Shown: one piece after another, positions 35,830 to 46,572 of the stretch | Numbering within the stretch: position 1 is the stretch's first letter | Layout: each line of letters opens with the position of its first letter | Assembly (NCBI GenBank): GCA_025506515.1 | Contig: CM046452.1 | Location: forward strand, 77,102,876-77,166,875 | Reading direction: 5' to 3' | DNA from: Flaveria trinervia | Taxonomy: Eukaryota; Streptophyta; Magnoliopsida; Asterales; Asteraceae | DNA length: 64,000 nucleotides | Made by a program: the position numbers and the translations under genes | The notes under the pieces: model-generated | Told to the model about the DNA's origin: nothing | What the model saw: the letters and a program-made list of their open reading frames with translations, nothing else | The model's database searches: none

Positions 35830-38230
35830 CCGATGTACTGGTTGTGTGTGACTTTCCAGACATGTTCCCAGAAGACTTATCAGGAGTGCCACCTGACAGA
35901 GAGATTGAATTTCAGATTGATCTGATACCGGTGCCCAACCGGTTGCCAAGGCACCGTATCGGTTGGCTCCAACCGAGATGAAGAGTTGATGGAGCAGTTG
36001 CGAGAGCTGCTTGATAAGGGGTTCATTAGACCGAGTATCTCTCCTTGGGGTGCTCCGGTCCTATTTGTAAAGAAGAAGGATGGTAGTATGAGGATGTGCA
36101 TTGACTACCGCGAACTGAACAAGTTGACAGTGAAGAACCGCTACCCCTTACCGAGGATAGATGATTTGTTCGACCAGCTTCAGGGTGCTAGTTGGTTCTC
36201 GAGGATAGATCTTCGATCTGGTTATCATCAGTTGAAGGTGAAGGAGCAAGATATCCCTAAAACAGCTTTCCGTACGCGCTATGGCCATTACGAGTTTCTT
36301 GTCATGTCCTTTGGTTTGACCAACGCGCCAGCTGCTTTTATGGATCTGATGAACCGTGTGTGTCGGCCTATGTTGGATAAATCAGTGATTGTGTTTATTG
36401 ATGATATCCTGATTTATTCGAAGAGCGAGATTGAGCATGCCGGTCACATTCGGGAGGTTCTAGAGGCGTTGAGAAGGGAGAAATTGTATGCTAAATTCTC
36501 CAAGTGCGTATTCTGGTTGCGCGAAGTTCAGTTTTTGGGTCATGTGGTGAATCCTGACGGGATTATGGTTGACCCGGCGAAGGTGGAGGCGGTTATGCAA
36601 TGGAAGTCACCAAAGACGCCATCCGAGATCCGTAGTTTCTTGGGCTTGGCGGGCTACTATAGAAGATTCATCCAAGACTCCTCTAAGATTGCTTCTCCAC
36701 TAACTAAGTTGACCCGAAAGGATGTGAAGTTTGTATGGGGTCAAGCTCAAGAGAAGGCATTCGAAGAGCTGAAGGCAAGACTGACTCAAGCTCTTGTTCT
36801 GTCATTACCCGATGGAAGTGAAGATCTAGTGGTTTATTCTGATGCTTCCTACTTGAGGTTGGGGTGTGTGTTAATGCAGAGAGGAAAGGTTATAGCCTAT
36901 GCATCTCGACAGTTAAAGGTTCATGAGGTCAATTATCTCACTCATGACTTGGAGCTAGCAGCCGTGGTCTTTGCACTAAAGATTTGGAGGCACTATCTCT
37001 ACGGGACGAAGTGCACCATATTCACCGATCATAAGAGCTTGAAGTACTTATTCGAGCAAAAGGATCTGAACATGAGGCAGAGGAGATGGTTGGAACTTAT
37101 AAAGGATTATGATTGCGAGATCCATTACCATCCAGGCAAAGCTAATGTAGTGGCTGACGCCCTTAGCCGAAAAGAGAAGCCCAAGCCGATTCGGGTGAAA
37201 GCTTATCAACTAATCATGACCTCTGATGTGATGAAGCAAGTTAAGGAATTTCAAGATGAGGCATTGAAGGAAGATCATCTTAACTCAGAAAGAATGAGAG
37301 GTCTGGTTGGGGAATTGGGTGAAAACACACTCGGTGTTAGAACTCGATTCGGTCGTGTGTGGATTCCTCGTTTTGGGGATCTACGGGTGAAGATAATGGA
37401 TGAAGCCCACAAGACTCGATACTCCATTCATCCTGGTGCCACGAAAATGTACCATGACATGAAGAAAGATTATTGGTGGCCGGGTATGAAGCGTGACGTG
37501 GTGGAGTATGTGAGTAAGTGCCTTACTTGCTTACAGGTGAAGGCAGAGCATCAAAAGCCGTATGGGAAGATACAACCTTTGGATATACCAGAATGGAAAT
37601 GGGAGCACATCACCATGGACTTCATTACGAAGCCGCCACGTACTCCGAAAGGGTATGATGCCATATGGGTGATAGTTGATCGTCTGACGAAGAGTGCTCA
37701 TTTTCTACCGATCCGCGAGACGTATTCATCTGAGAGGTTGGTTGATCTGTTCATCAAGGAAATTGTAGCTCATCATGGTGTGCCGGTGTCTATTGTGTCT
37801 GATCGTGACACTCGGTTACATCTAAATTTTGGAAGAAATTCCACGACGCTATGGGGACGAGGTTACATATTAGCACGGCTTATCATCCCCAAACCGATAG
37901 TCAGTCAGAAAGGACCATTCAGACATTGGAAGACATGCTTCGAGCATGTGTGACTGATTTTTGTGGAAGTTGGGATGACCACCTACCGTTAGCTGAATTC
38001 CCTACAACAACAGCTATCATGCCAGCATTGGTATGCCGCCATATGAGATGCTATACGGTAGGAGATGCAGAACACCCGTTTGTTGGGGTGATATTGTTCT
38101 GAAGGAATTAGGGAGCGTCGAGGTAATCGAGGCTACGACAGAGAAGCTTGAAAAGATTAAAGCCTTTATGAAGGCAGCCAAAGATAGACTAGAGAACGTA
38201 TGCCGATAGCGACGTAGGCCAATTGAGTTC
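35830..38230 (+). pseudogene. Reverse transcriptase, RNase H and integrase of the complete gypsy element
   Basis: A 655-residue frame (35986-37953) is open through RT (ISPWGAPVLFVKKKDG, RNYPLPRIDD-type block, active site VFIDDILIYSK), RNase H (VYSDASYLRLGCVLMQR, NVVADALSRK), the HHCC integrase domain (HKTRYSIHPG, CLTC) and the first two integrase Asp residues (TMDFI, VSDRD). The RT N-terminus (35830-35985) is in other frames because of two small losses at about 35930 and 35983. Near 37826 another missing base shifts integrase, and its tail continues at 37851-38102 and beyond in further frames. All catalytic residues seen are intact. Confidence 0.92.
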
Positions 38231-38264
38231 CAGGTGGTGACCGGGTTATGTTGAAGGTCTCACC

Positions 38265-38654
38265 TTGGAAGGGTATTATCAGATTCAGAAAGCGGGGCAA
38301 GTTGAGCCCAAGATATATAAGCCCTTTCCGAATCATTGCTCGGGTAGGGAGGTGGCCTATAGATTGGAGTTGCCAGATGAGTTAAGTGGGATTCACCCGA
38401 CATTCCATGTATCTCATCTGAGAAAGTGTATAGCTGATGAAGACATGATTGTTCCACTGGAGGACATTGAAATAGATGAAAGGCTCAATTATGTGGAGCA
38501 ACCAGTGGCAATCATCGATCGTAAAGAAAAGAGGCTGCGAAATAAAGTGGTTCCTCTTGTGCGTGTACAGTGGAAGCACAGGAAGGGATCTGAGTCAACG
38601 TGGGAGACTGAAGAAGAAATGAGACAGCATTATCCATGTTTGTTCGACGAATAA
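38265..38654 (+). pseudogene. Integrase C-terminus with chromodomain
   Basis: Contains AYRLELPDELSGIHPTFHVS, the conserved end of plant gypsy integrases, then VEQPVAIIDRKEKRLRNK and VQWKHRKGSESTWETEEEM, a canonical chromodomain (aromatic and Trp residues kept). Chromodomains of this group direct integration to marked heterochromatin. The stop at 38652 is the natural end of pol, 29 bp before the polypurine tract. Confidence 0.9.
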
Positions 38655-38680
38655 CAGGTTTCGGGGACGAAACCTATTTA

Positions 38681-38690
38681 AGGGGGGTGG
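38681..38690 (+). promoter_or_regulatory. Polypurine tract of the gypsy element
   Basis: AGGGGGGTGG, three bases before the 3' LTR start at 38694. Confidence 0.85.
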
Positions 38691-38693
38691 ACT

Positions 38694-40561
38694 TGTAACA
38701 CCCGAATATTTACTATTTTGAAGCCGGTGGCGAAAGAAAAGAAATAAAATCCAAAAGTCGAGGGACCAAACTCGCCAACGAAGAAAAATTGGAAAATGTG
38801 GTGATATATGTAGGGAGAGGGCAGCCTACTCTCCCCACACCCACATTTCAGTTTCATAAAGAGAAGAATAGAGAAAGAAGAGAAAAAGAGGAAAAGTGCC
38901 GGTTCGGGTCGGTTCGGGTCGCCAAAATTGTCGTGAAGCAAGCCGAATCGAAGCTCTTGTCGTTGTGCTTGTTTAGGTGAGTTCTAGGACCCCTCTTTTA
39001 CATGTTTTTGAATGATTTTGGGGCTGGAACACATCTGAAAACCCTTTTTCGCGTTTTTGGGTGAAAACCCGTATGTATGCGTGTATGTATGCGTAGAGAC
39101 TCGTTTGGGGCTTGATTTCTTGCTTGGTTGTGCTTGAATAATGTTATGGTATGCATCCCTAAGGTTTAGGATGGTCGATTTAGGCTTAAAGGGTTTAGAT
39201 GAGTTTGGAGGCCGAAAACCCTCGCCTGCAGTCGGGTTGAACTGCATTCTGCATCAGTTAGGGCTAGGCGACCGACTGGAGGCCGAATGGAGGCCATACG
39301 ACCGATTAGGGTGCGATTGGGGTTCATTCGCACGATTGAAGGGCCAGTCGCATGGGGTCATGCGACTGAAGGTCCATTCGCACGACTGAAGGTCCAGTCG
39401 CATAGGTGTTCATCCGCATTGTCATTCGCACGACTGGATGTTCATTCGCATAGGTGTTCATCCGTATTAGTTCATTCACATGATGTTCAGTCGCATGGAG
39501 GCAATGCGACTGAAGGGTGTCCATACGCCGAATAGGGTTGTTGAACTCGAGGAAGGTGTAGATTGACTTCTGACTTTCGGGGGAAAGTGCAGATGTAAGT
39601 TTTGACGTAAAGGTTCCCATAAGAGTTTTTTTTATGACGATCGAGGTCTTAGAAAGCATGTTGGGCATGATGAGGGTGATGATGTTGTATGTTATGTATG
39701 TATGATGTTGCCCTGTATATGTGATGTTGATGCATGTTTATGTTCCTTGGTATGATGTATAATATCTTTCCTATGGCTTTACTTATTATGATGAATGAAC
39801 GAAGTATTATTTAACGTAAAGTGAAAGATAAAGAAAGAGGAACATGATGAATGAATGCATGTATTAATGAACGAATGAAACGTCTTGCACACATCGGATA
39901 CCGGGTCCTTCTTGTGATTGACCCTGAATGTAGAACCTCTACCGCTCACCCCTAGTACTATGGCATACGTTTAGCTGTTCATTTGTTGACTTCGGCCCAG
40001 TAGCTAAGACTGATGGTTACTCCTAGTACCGTGGCATACGTTTAGCTGTTCATTTGTTGACTTCGGCCCGGTAGCTACGACTAACCGGGGTGTAGCACAT
40101 GGTATTGGTATGGATGATGTCCGTGCGCAAGTAAGGTAATGAAAGAACGAATGAACGAATGAAGAAGATAATAATGATATTATCTATGTGTACGTACGAT
40201 GTGTGATCATGTAAAAGTAACGAACGGTTTTATATGAAAGTAAAGTATGTTTTATTTATAAAACTAGAACTCACTCAGCAACGCTGACTTTGATGTGTTT
40301 CCAGTTGGCAGGTAATGATTGCTGAGGATGGCACGGGCGACTACTCAGCTCTTTTGGGATGGCATTCTTTTGATAATGTTTTTGCATTGTAATGCGAACA
40401 AACTATTTTTGTAATGAATGTTGTATTAGTTTGCAAAAGCATTTACATGGAAATGAAAGTTTGTTTTAGTTTTCCGCTGCGATTTATTAATACAAATGTA
40501 ATTATATGTTTTATGTGCGATGAGAACCCAGCTGTAAGCGTCCCGGGAATGGGGCCTTACA
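38694..40561 (+). repeat. 3' LTR of the gypsy element
   Basis: Nearly identical to the 5' LTR, with scattered substitutions and one- or two-base indels. Its CG-word cluster is at 39322-39530. Confidence 0.95.
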
Positions 40562-42045
40562 TTTTATCATTTAGGACATCACCTTTGACTCTTAAACATC
40601 TAAGCTTTCTTATGTACACTACTACCATCATTATACCATGTGAATTTCCTTGCTTATTTTTATATTATTTCACACTATTTTGGGGTGAAACATGTTAACT
40701 TATCAACTTACACTTGTAAACGTTTTACCTTTTGTCATGGTTATTTGTGTTATTGTGAGCTTTATATGATATACATTATATGTTGACAATCATTAACTAT
40801 TGCTAGCTTGACAATGTCATAGATCTATGGGTCTGACAAGCCTATTTGGTGCTAAAGCCGATGTATTGCCGGCTCCTAATGATGTATGACTTGTTCATCA
40901 TGGGAACCAAGTACACTTAGCCAATTGTATAAACTTGTAAACTTGTAATCCGTCGAGGTTTGATTGTAGCTATATGTGTTCTATAAACTTGCATAATTCA
41001 TAACCATTGACATGAATTACTACTTGTAAATCTTTTTATATTATATGTATATTTAACCGATGGAAACTCACCAACTTTCAAAGTTGACATTTTATTTTTA
41101 ACATGTTTCAGGATTGCTACTTGAGGAACTCTTCTTGCTCATATAGGTTAAACATCTTATGTTGTTGTTTATATCTTTGTTGTATTTTAATGACTTAATT
41201 GTCAAGTATTGTACAATAAAAAATAGTATTTAATATTATTTCAACTTATTTAGTTCTATGTGCTATAAACAATCGTTTCGCATTCGTCCACCCCAATGAT
41301 TCCGTCGTCGGTCGGAGTGTGACATAAAATATAATATTTCTAACTTTGGACCTCAAAATGAGGGTTTACCATACTTTTTCACCTTGGCGACTAAGTGGTT
41401 ATTTCTTAGAGGTTGTTCCAATAGTAAAAAAATAAAAATAAAAAGTAAGAAATGAATTAAAAAAATTATAAATAAAAAAATATAAAAACTCACAAGTTAT
41501 TTTTGAAGATTTCTTGCAAGAAGATGAAGTTCTTGGATAAATTGAAAGAGTTGAGAGAGTTTTAGAATGATGAAAGTGATAAGCGGAGATTTGGGTTTGT
41601 ATTTATAGATGAAAGTTATGATCGTGTATTAATAAAGTAGTTGGAGAGATGAGTGGAAAGAAAATTCAAAGTTTTAATTTCAACCACTCAAATTATTTTA
41701 TTTATTAATTTGCACCATAAACTCTTTATTAATCATGTTTTGGGTATTTTAATATATGAACCATAAAATAAATTTATAAATAATTTTCCGAAAAATATAA
41801 GTCCCGATAAATTGTTTGATTTTGTGTTAAAATGTGTATTCGTAATTGAATAAGCGTTGCACAAGCATATAATCAACAAGAATGATATAAAAAGATATTT
41901 CCACTATGATAAAGTTTTGACATTAAAAGGATTGAATAAAGAGGTAGACAAGCAGTTGTGGAACGTCTTCCCAGATCTCTGCTGGTGTTTAATGCCGGTC
42001 AAGATACATTTAACAAAAAAGTAATGGAAACTACGAAACGTTACA

Positions 42046-43900
42046 CTTACAACAACCAAATGTGGATCATTAGGGGTTTGGACAACCCCTCTAGTCAACA
42101 TCAAAGAGGTAATCCAAAAGGTATTAGATTAGGGTTAACCAAAGTCATAATGAATAGTTCCTTTGAATGTATTTTATCTAGTCAGAGTAGACAATCAAAG
42201 AAGTACTAGGATTATGGGTTAATTGCAAGCCATAATGAATACTACCTTGAATGTATCTAAGTATGCACTTTATGAAATTGAAGTATAGTTCCCGAGGAAC
42301 ATGCATAAAACATGTAGACCTGTTGAACTCATATGATATATTAAAAAACGAGTAAATGTTAGGTACTGGAAGGCCCCAAAAATTGTTGATGATGTATCCA
42401 TTAGTGTAGTAAATGATTTGCATGATGCCATATTAGCTCGATATAAAATGGTTAGCATATTGAGACCGAGATAAAAAAATATGACCTTATTATCACGAGT
42501 GACTATAATGCCAATGGAGTGATGTGTATGTCAAAGCATCTTTATGTAATAGAAAATTGATACTCCTGTTAAGTAAGTATGTCGCGGAAGCGGTTAGTAT
42601 AATATCCAATGTTGTAAAAATTCGCTAGGCGCTAGTCGGGCAGTGAGATAGGGACTAGGGATTAATCAGATTGGAATTCATATATAATTTTTAGTTTTAT
42701 ATATAAATACACACATTTTAGTATGTATTTTAATAAAAAAAAGTTCACTTTTATATATAAATATACATATTTGGCCGGATTTTCTAAGTTTTGCGGGATT
42801 TTTCAAGTTTTGGCTGGAATTTTTGAAAGTCACCGGAATCACGCTGGAACTCGCCGGAACCATACCGAAAATTCACTAGAGATTCCGATTTTTGGCTGAT
42901 TAAGACCGCCCAGGTCCGATTTTGACCGATACTGATTAATACCTTCGATTAAGTGAAATCGCCAAGATGGACTCCCGATTTGGGATTAATCAGCGCTTAG
43001 AGCCGATTTTTGCAACACTGATAATATCATCGACATAAAGTAGACAAGCAATTATCCACGCGGCGATAAACAAATAATGAGCTATCCAATGTGCTTCATT
43101 TAAATCCTAGTGATCGAATAAAAGCAAAAAAAATGAGTGAACCAAGCCCTAGGCACCTGTTTGAGTCTGTATAAGGACTTAGCGACACCATTTTATGGTC
43201 GATAAGGGTCCACAAACCTCGACGGTTTATGTATGTAAGTTATTTTGTGTAATTTGATACGTAAAAGTGTATTTTTTACATCAAACTGATGTATAGGCCG
43301 GTTCTTAGAAAGAGCAAGAGATAAAAGTATGTGTGTACGGTGTCTGGTTTTACAACCAAACTAAATGTATCAAGACTATTTGTCCTTACTATTTGTGATT
43401 TTCTTTTTACAGCCAACCCGACCTTATAACGATCAAGTTTACAATCTAATCTAAGTTTATGATAGGGGAACCCGATGCAATGGATAACAAGATAAGATTC
43501 TGACATGAAACCAGTTCTCATGTACTTTTTTTTTTCTAAGGTTTATATTCATAAAAATTGCTTCTTGCCAATTTAGATCAGATTAGGCTTTAAGGTAGGA
43601 TGTGGCAAATGCGATATGTGTGTCGAAGTAAAGGTGGGATCCACGAAATGCGGGTTAGGCTTAAAGATATAGTCTTTGCCATGGGTTTTTATACAGCGGA
43701 TGTTGGAAGGAAGGTTGGTTAGGTTGATAGGTGTGGTGAGAGGGGTAGTAGGTGGCAGGGAGGATGTTTGGGGGTGTTAGAAGGATAACTAACAAGCATT
43801 GGTTGGGCATGTTGGGGCGACGATGTAGGAGTAGGTGGAGAGTGAGATGTATGCTTGTTTTGTGTGGTGGGATGGTAGGGAATTAGTATTGAGTGGTGGC
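42046..43900 (-). pseudogene. Copia pol remnant: linker, RT and start of RNase H (proximal half of the split element)
   Basis: Read on the minus strand from right to left: a Pro/Thr/Ser-rich linker with IFKPNP (43600-43900); RT start KRKSQIVRT, DTFSLVVKPDTV (43276-43521); then QFDVKN, VDPY, LKQVPRAWFTHF and MSMILY in decayed frames (42620-43270, interrupted by a MITE); SLIVYSD at 42178-42200; and STFGCC at the LTR A junction (42051). The next residues are found at 11300. An 85-bp local duplication repeats the HYGL coding stretch (copies near 42143 and 42228). The ALE/Bianca-like wording is an impression. Confidence 0.8.
42607..43020. mobile_element. hAT-type MITE (duplication ATAATATC)
   Basis: The left end CAATGTTGTAAAAATTCG and the reverse of the right end, CAGTGTTGCAAAAATCGG, form the inverted termini. 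ATAATATC, an 8-bp duplication, lies on both sides (42599-42606 and 43021-43028). It is 414 bp, non-coding, and inserted in the decayed copia RT, whose reading resumes on the far side. Confidence 0.92.
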
Positions 43901-44027
43901 GGATTGGTTATTATCAAGAAAATGGTATGTAGTTGGTATCAGTTCATAAGAAGGAAAAGTAGATTTATTAAATAGAATACGTTGTGAGATGTAAACTTTT
44001 TTGGTTTGTTCAAAACATCGGTAACCA

Positions 44028-44703
44028 ATGTTTTCACGATCGATTCGGATTGGCCGGTCCGACCAGGATTCAGTATGGTTAAAGATCGATCAGATATGAC
44101 TCGTTTTATGTTGAGGTAACCGATTGGTTGGAAGCGAATCGGAGATCGGACCAACGACTCGCCGAGCAAATGGTCGAACATGCATCAATCCATTATGTGA
44201 CGATTGATCGATGAATCAAGCGACATTTCAAATCGAAGATTCCTATTCAATATAGGAGGCTAATGAACGTATTTTAGGTAAAAACATGAAGAAGAAGACG
44301 ATTTGTTTAAGAGAAGAAGAAGAAGAAAAATGAAGGAGTAAAAAGATAGTGATGAAAGCGACTGTTAAATTTTCAGATAGGGTTACAAAAGTTTCAAGAA
44401 ATAGAGCTTACAAGATTAGTTCCTATAGATAAATCAATTTACAAATTGAACCTCACACATTAGTTGTTTAAAAGTCGAGATGAAAAACTAATTAAGTTAT
44501 ATAAAAGTAAAAACTTTGTTATAAGCTAATAATATTAATAAAATTTAAAAGTATAAAAATTTAGAAAATTTTAACAATATATTATTTTATGTACTGTTTA
44601 ATATTCTAGTATTTATAATGTCGTCCGATTCTTAAATCTGGTCCGTCTAGTGAATCCTTAAGTCGTCTGGTTCATAGTCCGATCCGGTTCTGAAAATATC
44701 GTT
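44028..44703. mobile_element. Probable hAT-like MITE
   Basis: Imperfect inverted ends (ATGTTTTCACGATCGATTCG against the reverse of CCGGTTCTGAAAATATCGTT) enclose 676 bp. The flanks GGTAACCA (44020-44027) and CGTAACCA (44704-44711) agree in seven of eight bases, which suits an old 8-bp duplication. The arms are rich in CGGTCCG and GATCGGA words. No ORF of note. Confidence 0.6.
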
Positions 44704-44711
44704 CGTAACCA

Positions 44712-45691
44712 TATACATGTATAATAGATTAACATTATATTCAATGCATTTATATGGATTGTAGGAATTATTATATATATATATATATATTTAAAAAGTA
44801 ATGTCGATGCTACAGTAAAGTCTCAGACTTTTCTAGATTTGACCACTGTAGTTGTAGTTTACACACACTTTTCAATTGTCATTTTCTTTTCTATTGGTGT
44901 ATAAAAAACTCTATTTGCTTCAAGAGGTGTAGAATACGCAGGTACATAAAGTTATTTTTATTTTCAAATCATTTTGTACTCTCTTTCTTTGAATCAGTGA
45001 TAGTTAGACAGTCGATGGGTTAACAAGGCTAAGACAAATGGTTAGCGAGGTTGTGTTCAAGAAAGAGAAAAAGACGAAGAGAGATAAAGGGGGGAGGAGA
45101 GAGAGAGAGAGAGCATGGGTGTGGGTTTTGCTAGTGTGATGTTGTTGGACTGAGGTGCTGCCACAGGAAAAACTAAGTTACTCTATTGAATTGTACGTTA
45201 ATCAACCCCAAAGACAAACAAGAAGATGAAGCTCAGAGAACTTATAAATGAGTATGAAAATAGGAAAATGTGTAGATAGAAGATGATGGTAATGTATATA
45301 AATAAAAAATAAATATCTAAGTTGAGTGTCTTGGGAAATACAATTTTTATTATAAAATTTTTGGGAAAGAGAATTTTAATTTTAAACAAAAAAAACCAGA
45401 TTGTTTGAATTTTTGTTATTATTTATGATCTTTAAATGCCTTAAAGGATGAATTGAGATAGGTTTTAATTAAGTGATATTTGGTTTTAATAATTATAATT
45501 TTCTTTCATGATATATGGTTTTGTTTTTTATCATCTCATTTATGTTTACAACCGATATCAGTATTTACTTTTGTGATTTTCGATAAACAACGCCGACAAC
45601 AAAAAAAATCACGTCACATAAGACAGTGAAAAGCAATCAAACTCCCGCACGCATAGCACGAAAGAAAACACTAGTTAAATTAATAATCCAT
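44712..45691. other. No gene seen; intergenic with simple repeats
   Basis: AT-rich. A TA run at about 44771-44790 and a GA run at about 45097-45112 are the only structures noted. The short ORFs here are without coding character. Confidence 0.6.
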
Positions 45692-46128
45692 CATGACATT
45701 ACCCTCTATATATAGGTGTGTTAGATATCCTAAGATTAGAAAAAAATTCATCATTTTATACTCCTCAAATTTTTTTATAAAACAAGATAAATTATATATA
45801 TATTCTAATATACCATATACCTTAATAGAATTATCTAATCATTTTCTTAAAATATATACATAATTATGCCTTTGAAAAATATAATAAATTGGGTGATTGG
45901 TTCAAAGTCAATTATCAAACCATGAAATTACCCCTATAGGTGTGTTAAATATCCTAAGATGAGAAAAAATACATCATTTTATACTCTTAAAATATTTTAT
46001 AAAACAAGATAGATTATATATACATGATACCCTAATAGAATTATCAAAATCATTTTCTTAAAATATATACATAGTGCCTTTAAAAATATAATAAATTGAT
46101 TGATTGGTTCAAAGTCAATAATATCAAA
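45692..46128. repeat. Tandem duplication of about 0.2 kb upstream of the MNS3 gene
   Basis: Copy 1 (45692-45920) and copy 2 (45921-46128) share start (CATGA[CA]ATTACCC), middle (TTTATAAAACAAGAT, TTTTCTTAAAATATATACAT) and end (TTGGTTCAAAGTCAAT). They differ by substitutions and small indels. The pair ends about 445 bp before the MNS3 start codon. Confidence 0.85.
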
Positions 46129-46572
46129 CCGTTAAACCGCCAAAATTAACCGACCCCATTTGATGAAAGCTTTGTTTGTCGGAGAGAAGTTCCTGAGAAA
46201 AGTATGATAGATTTATCATTAAAAAAAATCCAACGAGACTAAACCATTGAATTTCAAACCATAATTAATACTTCACCTAAAATTCTCATCAAATCCTATC
46301 AAACGAGACCAAAACACCCTAACACCCTTCAAACCCAAACATATTATACAACTTCAACCGAACTAGTACCAATAATCGGTTCCACAATTGTGCACTTTTT
46401 CTGAATCAAATCGTGTGGGTTACGAGCTTATAGCATGATCAACCAAGAGTCTGCACGTTGACTTCAGATTACGAACAAGTCCACCTAACCTTCGTCATAT
46501 AGTCACACACTCACACAGATCTGAAATCTAAAACCCTAGATCATCCCCTTACGATCGTTTGCCATCGGGCCA

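Larger units (their letters stand above)
31835..40561 (+). mobile_element. Complete Ty3/gypsy chromovirus, Tekay-like (duplication TTTTA)
   Basis: Two LTRs of 1878 and 1868 bp with TGTAACACCCGAATA and GGGGCCTTACA ends are flanked by TTTTA (31830-31834 and 40562-40566). Primer site, gag, protease, RT, RNase H, integrase, chromodomain and polypurine tract are all present in order over 8727 bp. The LTRs look almost identical by eye, so insertion is recent relative to its neighbours. The coding region is nevertheless broken by several apparent single-base deletions. Confidence 0.96.
30344..41324 (+). mobile_element. LTR B: solo LTR, plus orientation, split by the complete gypsy element (duplication TAAAA)
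   Basis: Starts TATAACGTCTGCCC (terminal TG decayed to TA) and ends GGTCGGAGTGTGACA. TAAAA flanks it (30339-30343 and 41325-41329). The pieces 30344-31834 and 40567-41324 add to about 2.25 kb. A promoter-like TATAAAAG lies at 30915-30922. It is of the same family as LTR A but inserted into it in the opposite direction. Confidence 0.85.
11301..42045 (-). mobile_element. LTR A: solo LTR in three pieces, host of the whole nest (duplication CTTAC)
   Basis: The left end is TGTCACACCCCAGCC at 11301; the right end is CGAAACGTTACA at 42045. CTTAC flanks both (11296-11300 and 42046-42050). The pieces are 11301-11658, 29165-30343 and 41330-42045, about 2.25 kb once the inserted Sire element and LTR B with their duplications are removed. 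On the minus strand it has TATAAAT at 41601-41607 and starts TGTAACGTT. Its length matches LTR B (about 2.25 kb) and its ends resemble LTR C, so the three are one family. No internal coding region belongs to it. Confidence 0.85.

Noticed and set aside
41838..41860. Alternative right end of LTR A at GCGTTGCA
   Set aside because: The flanking CAAGC does not match CTTAC at the left end; 42045 gives a perfect duplication and copia coding resumes there.
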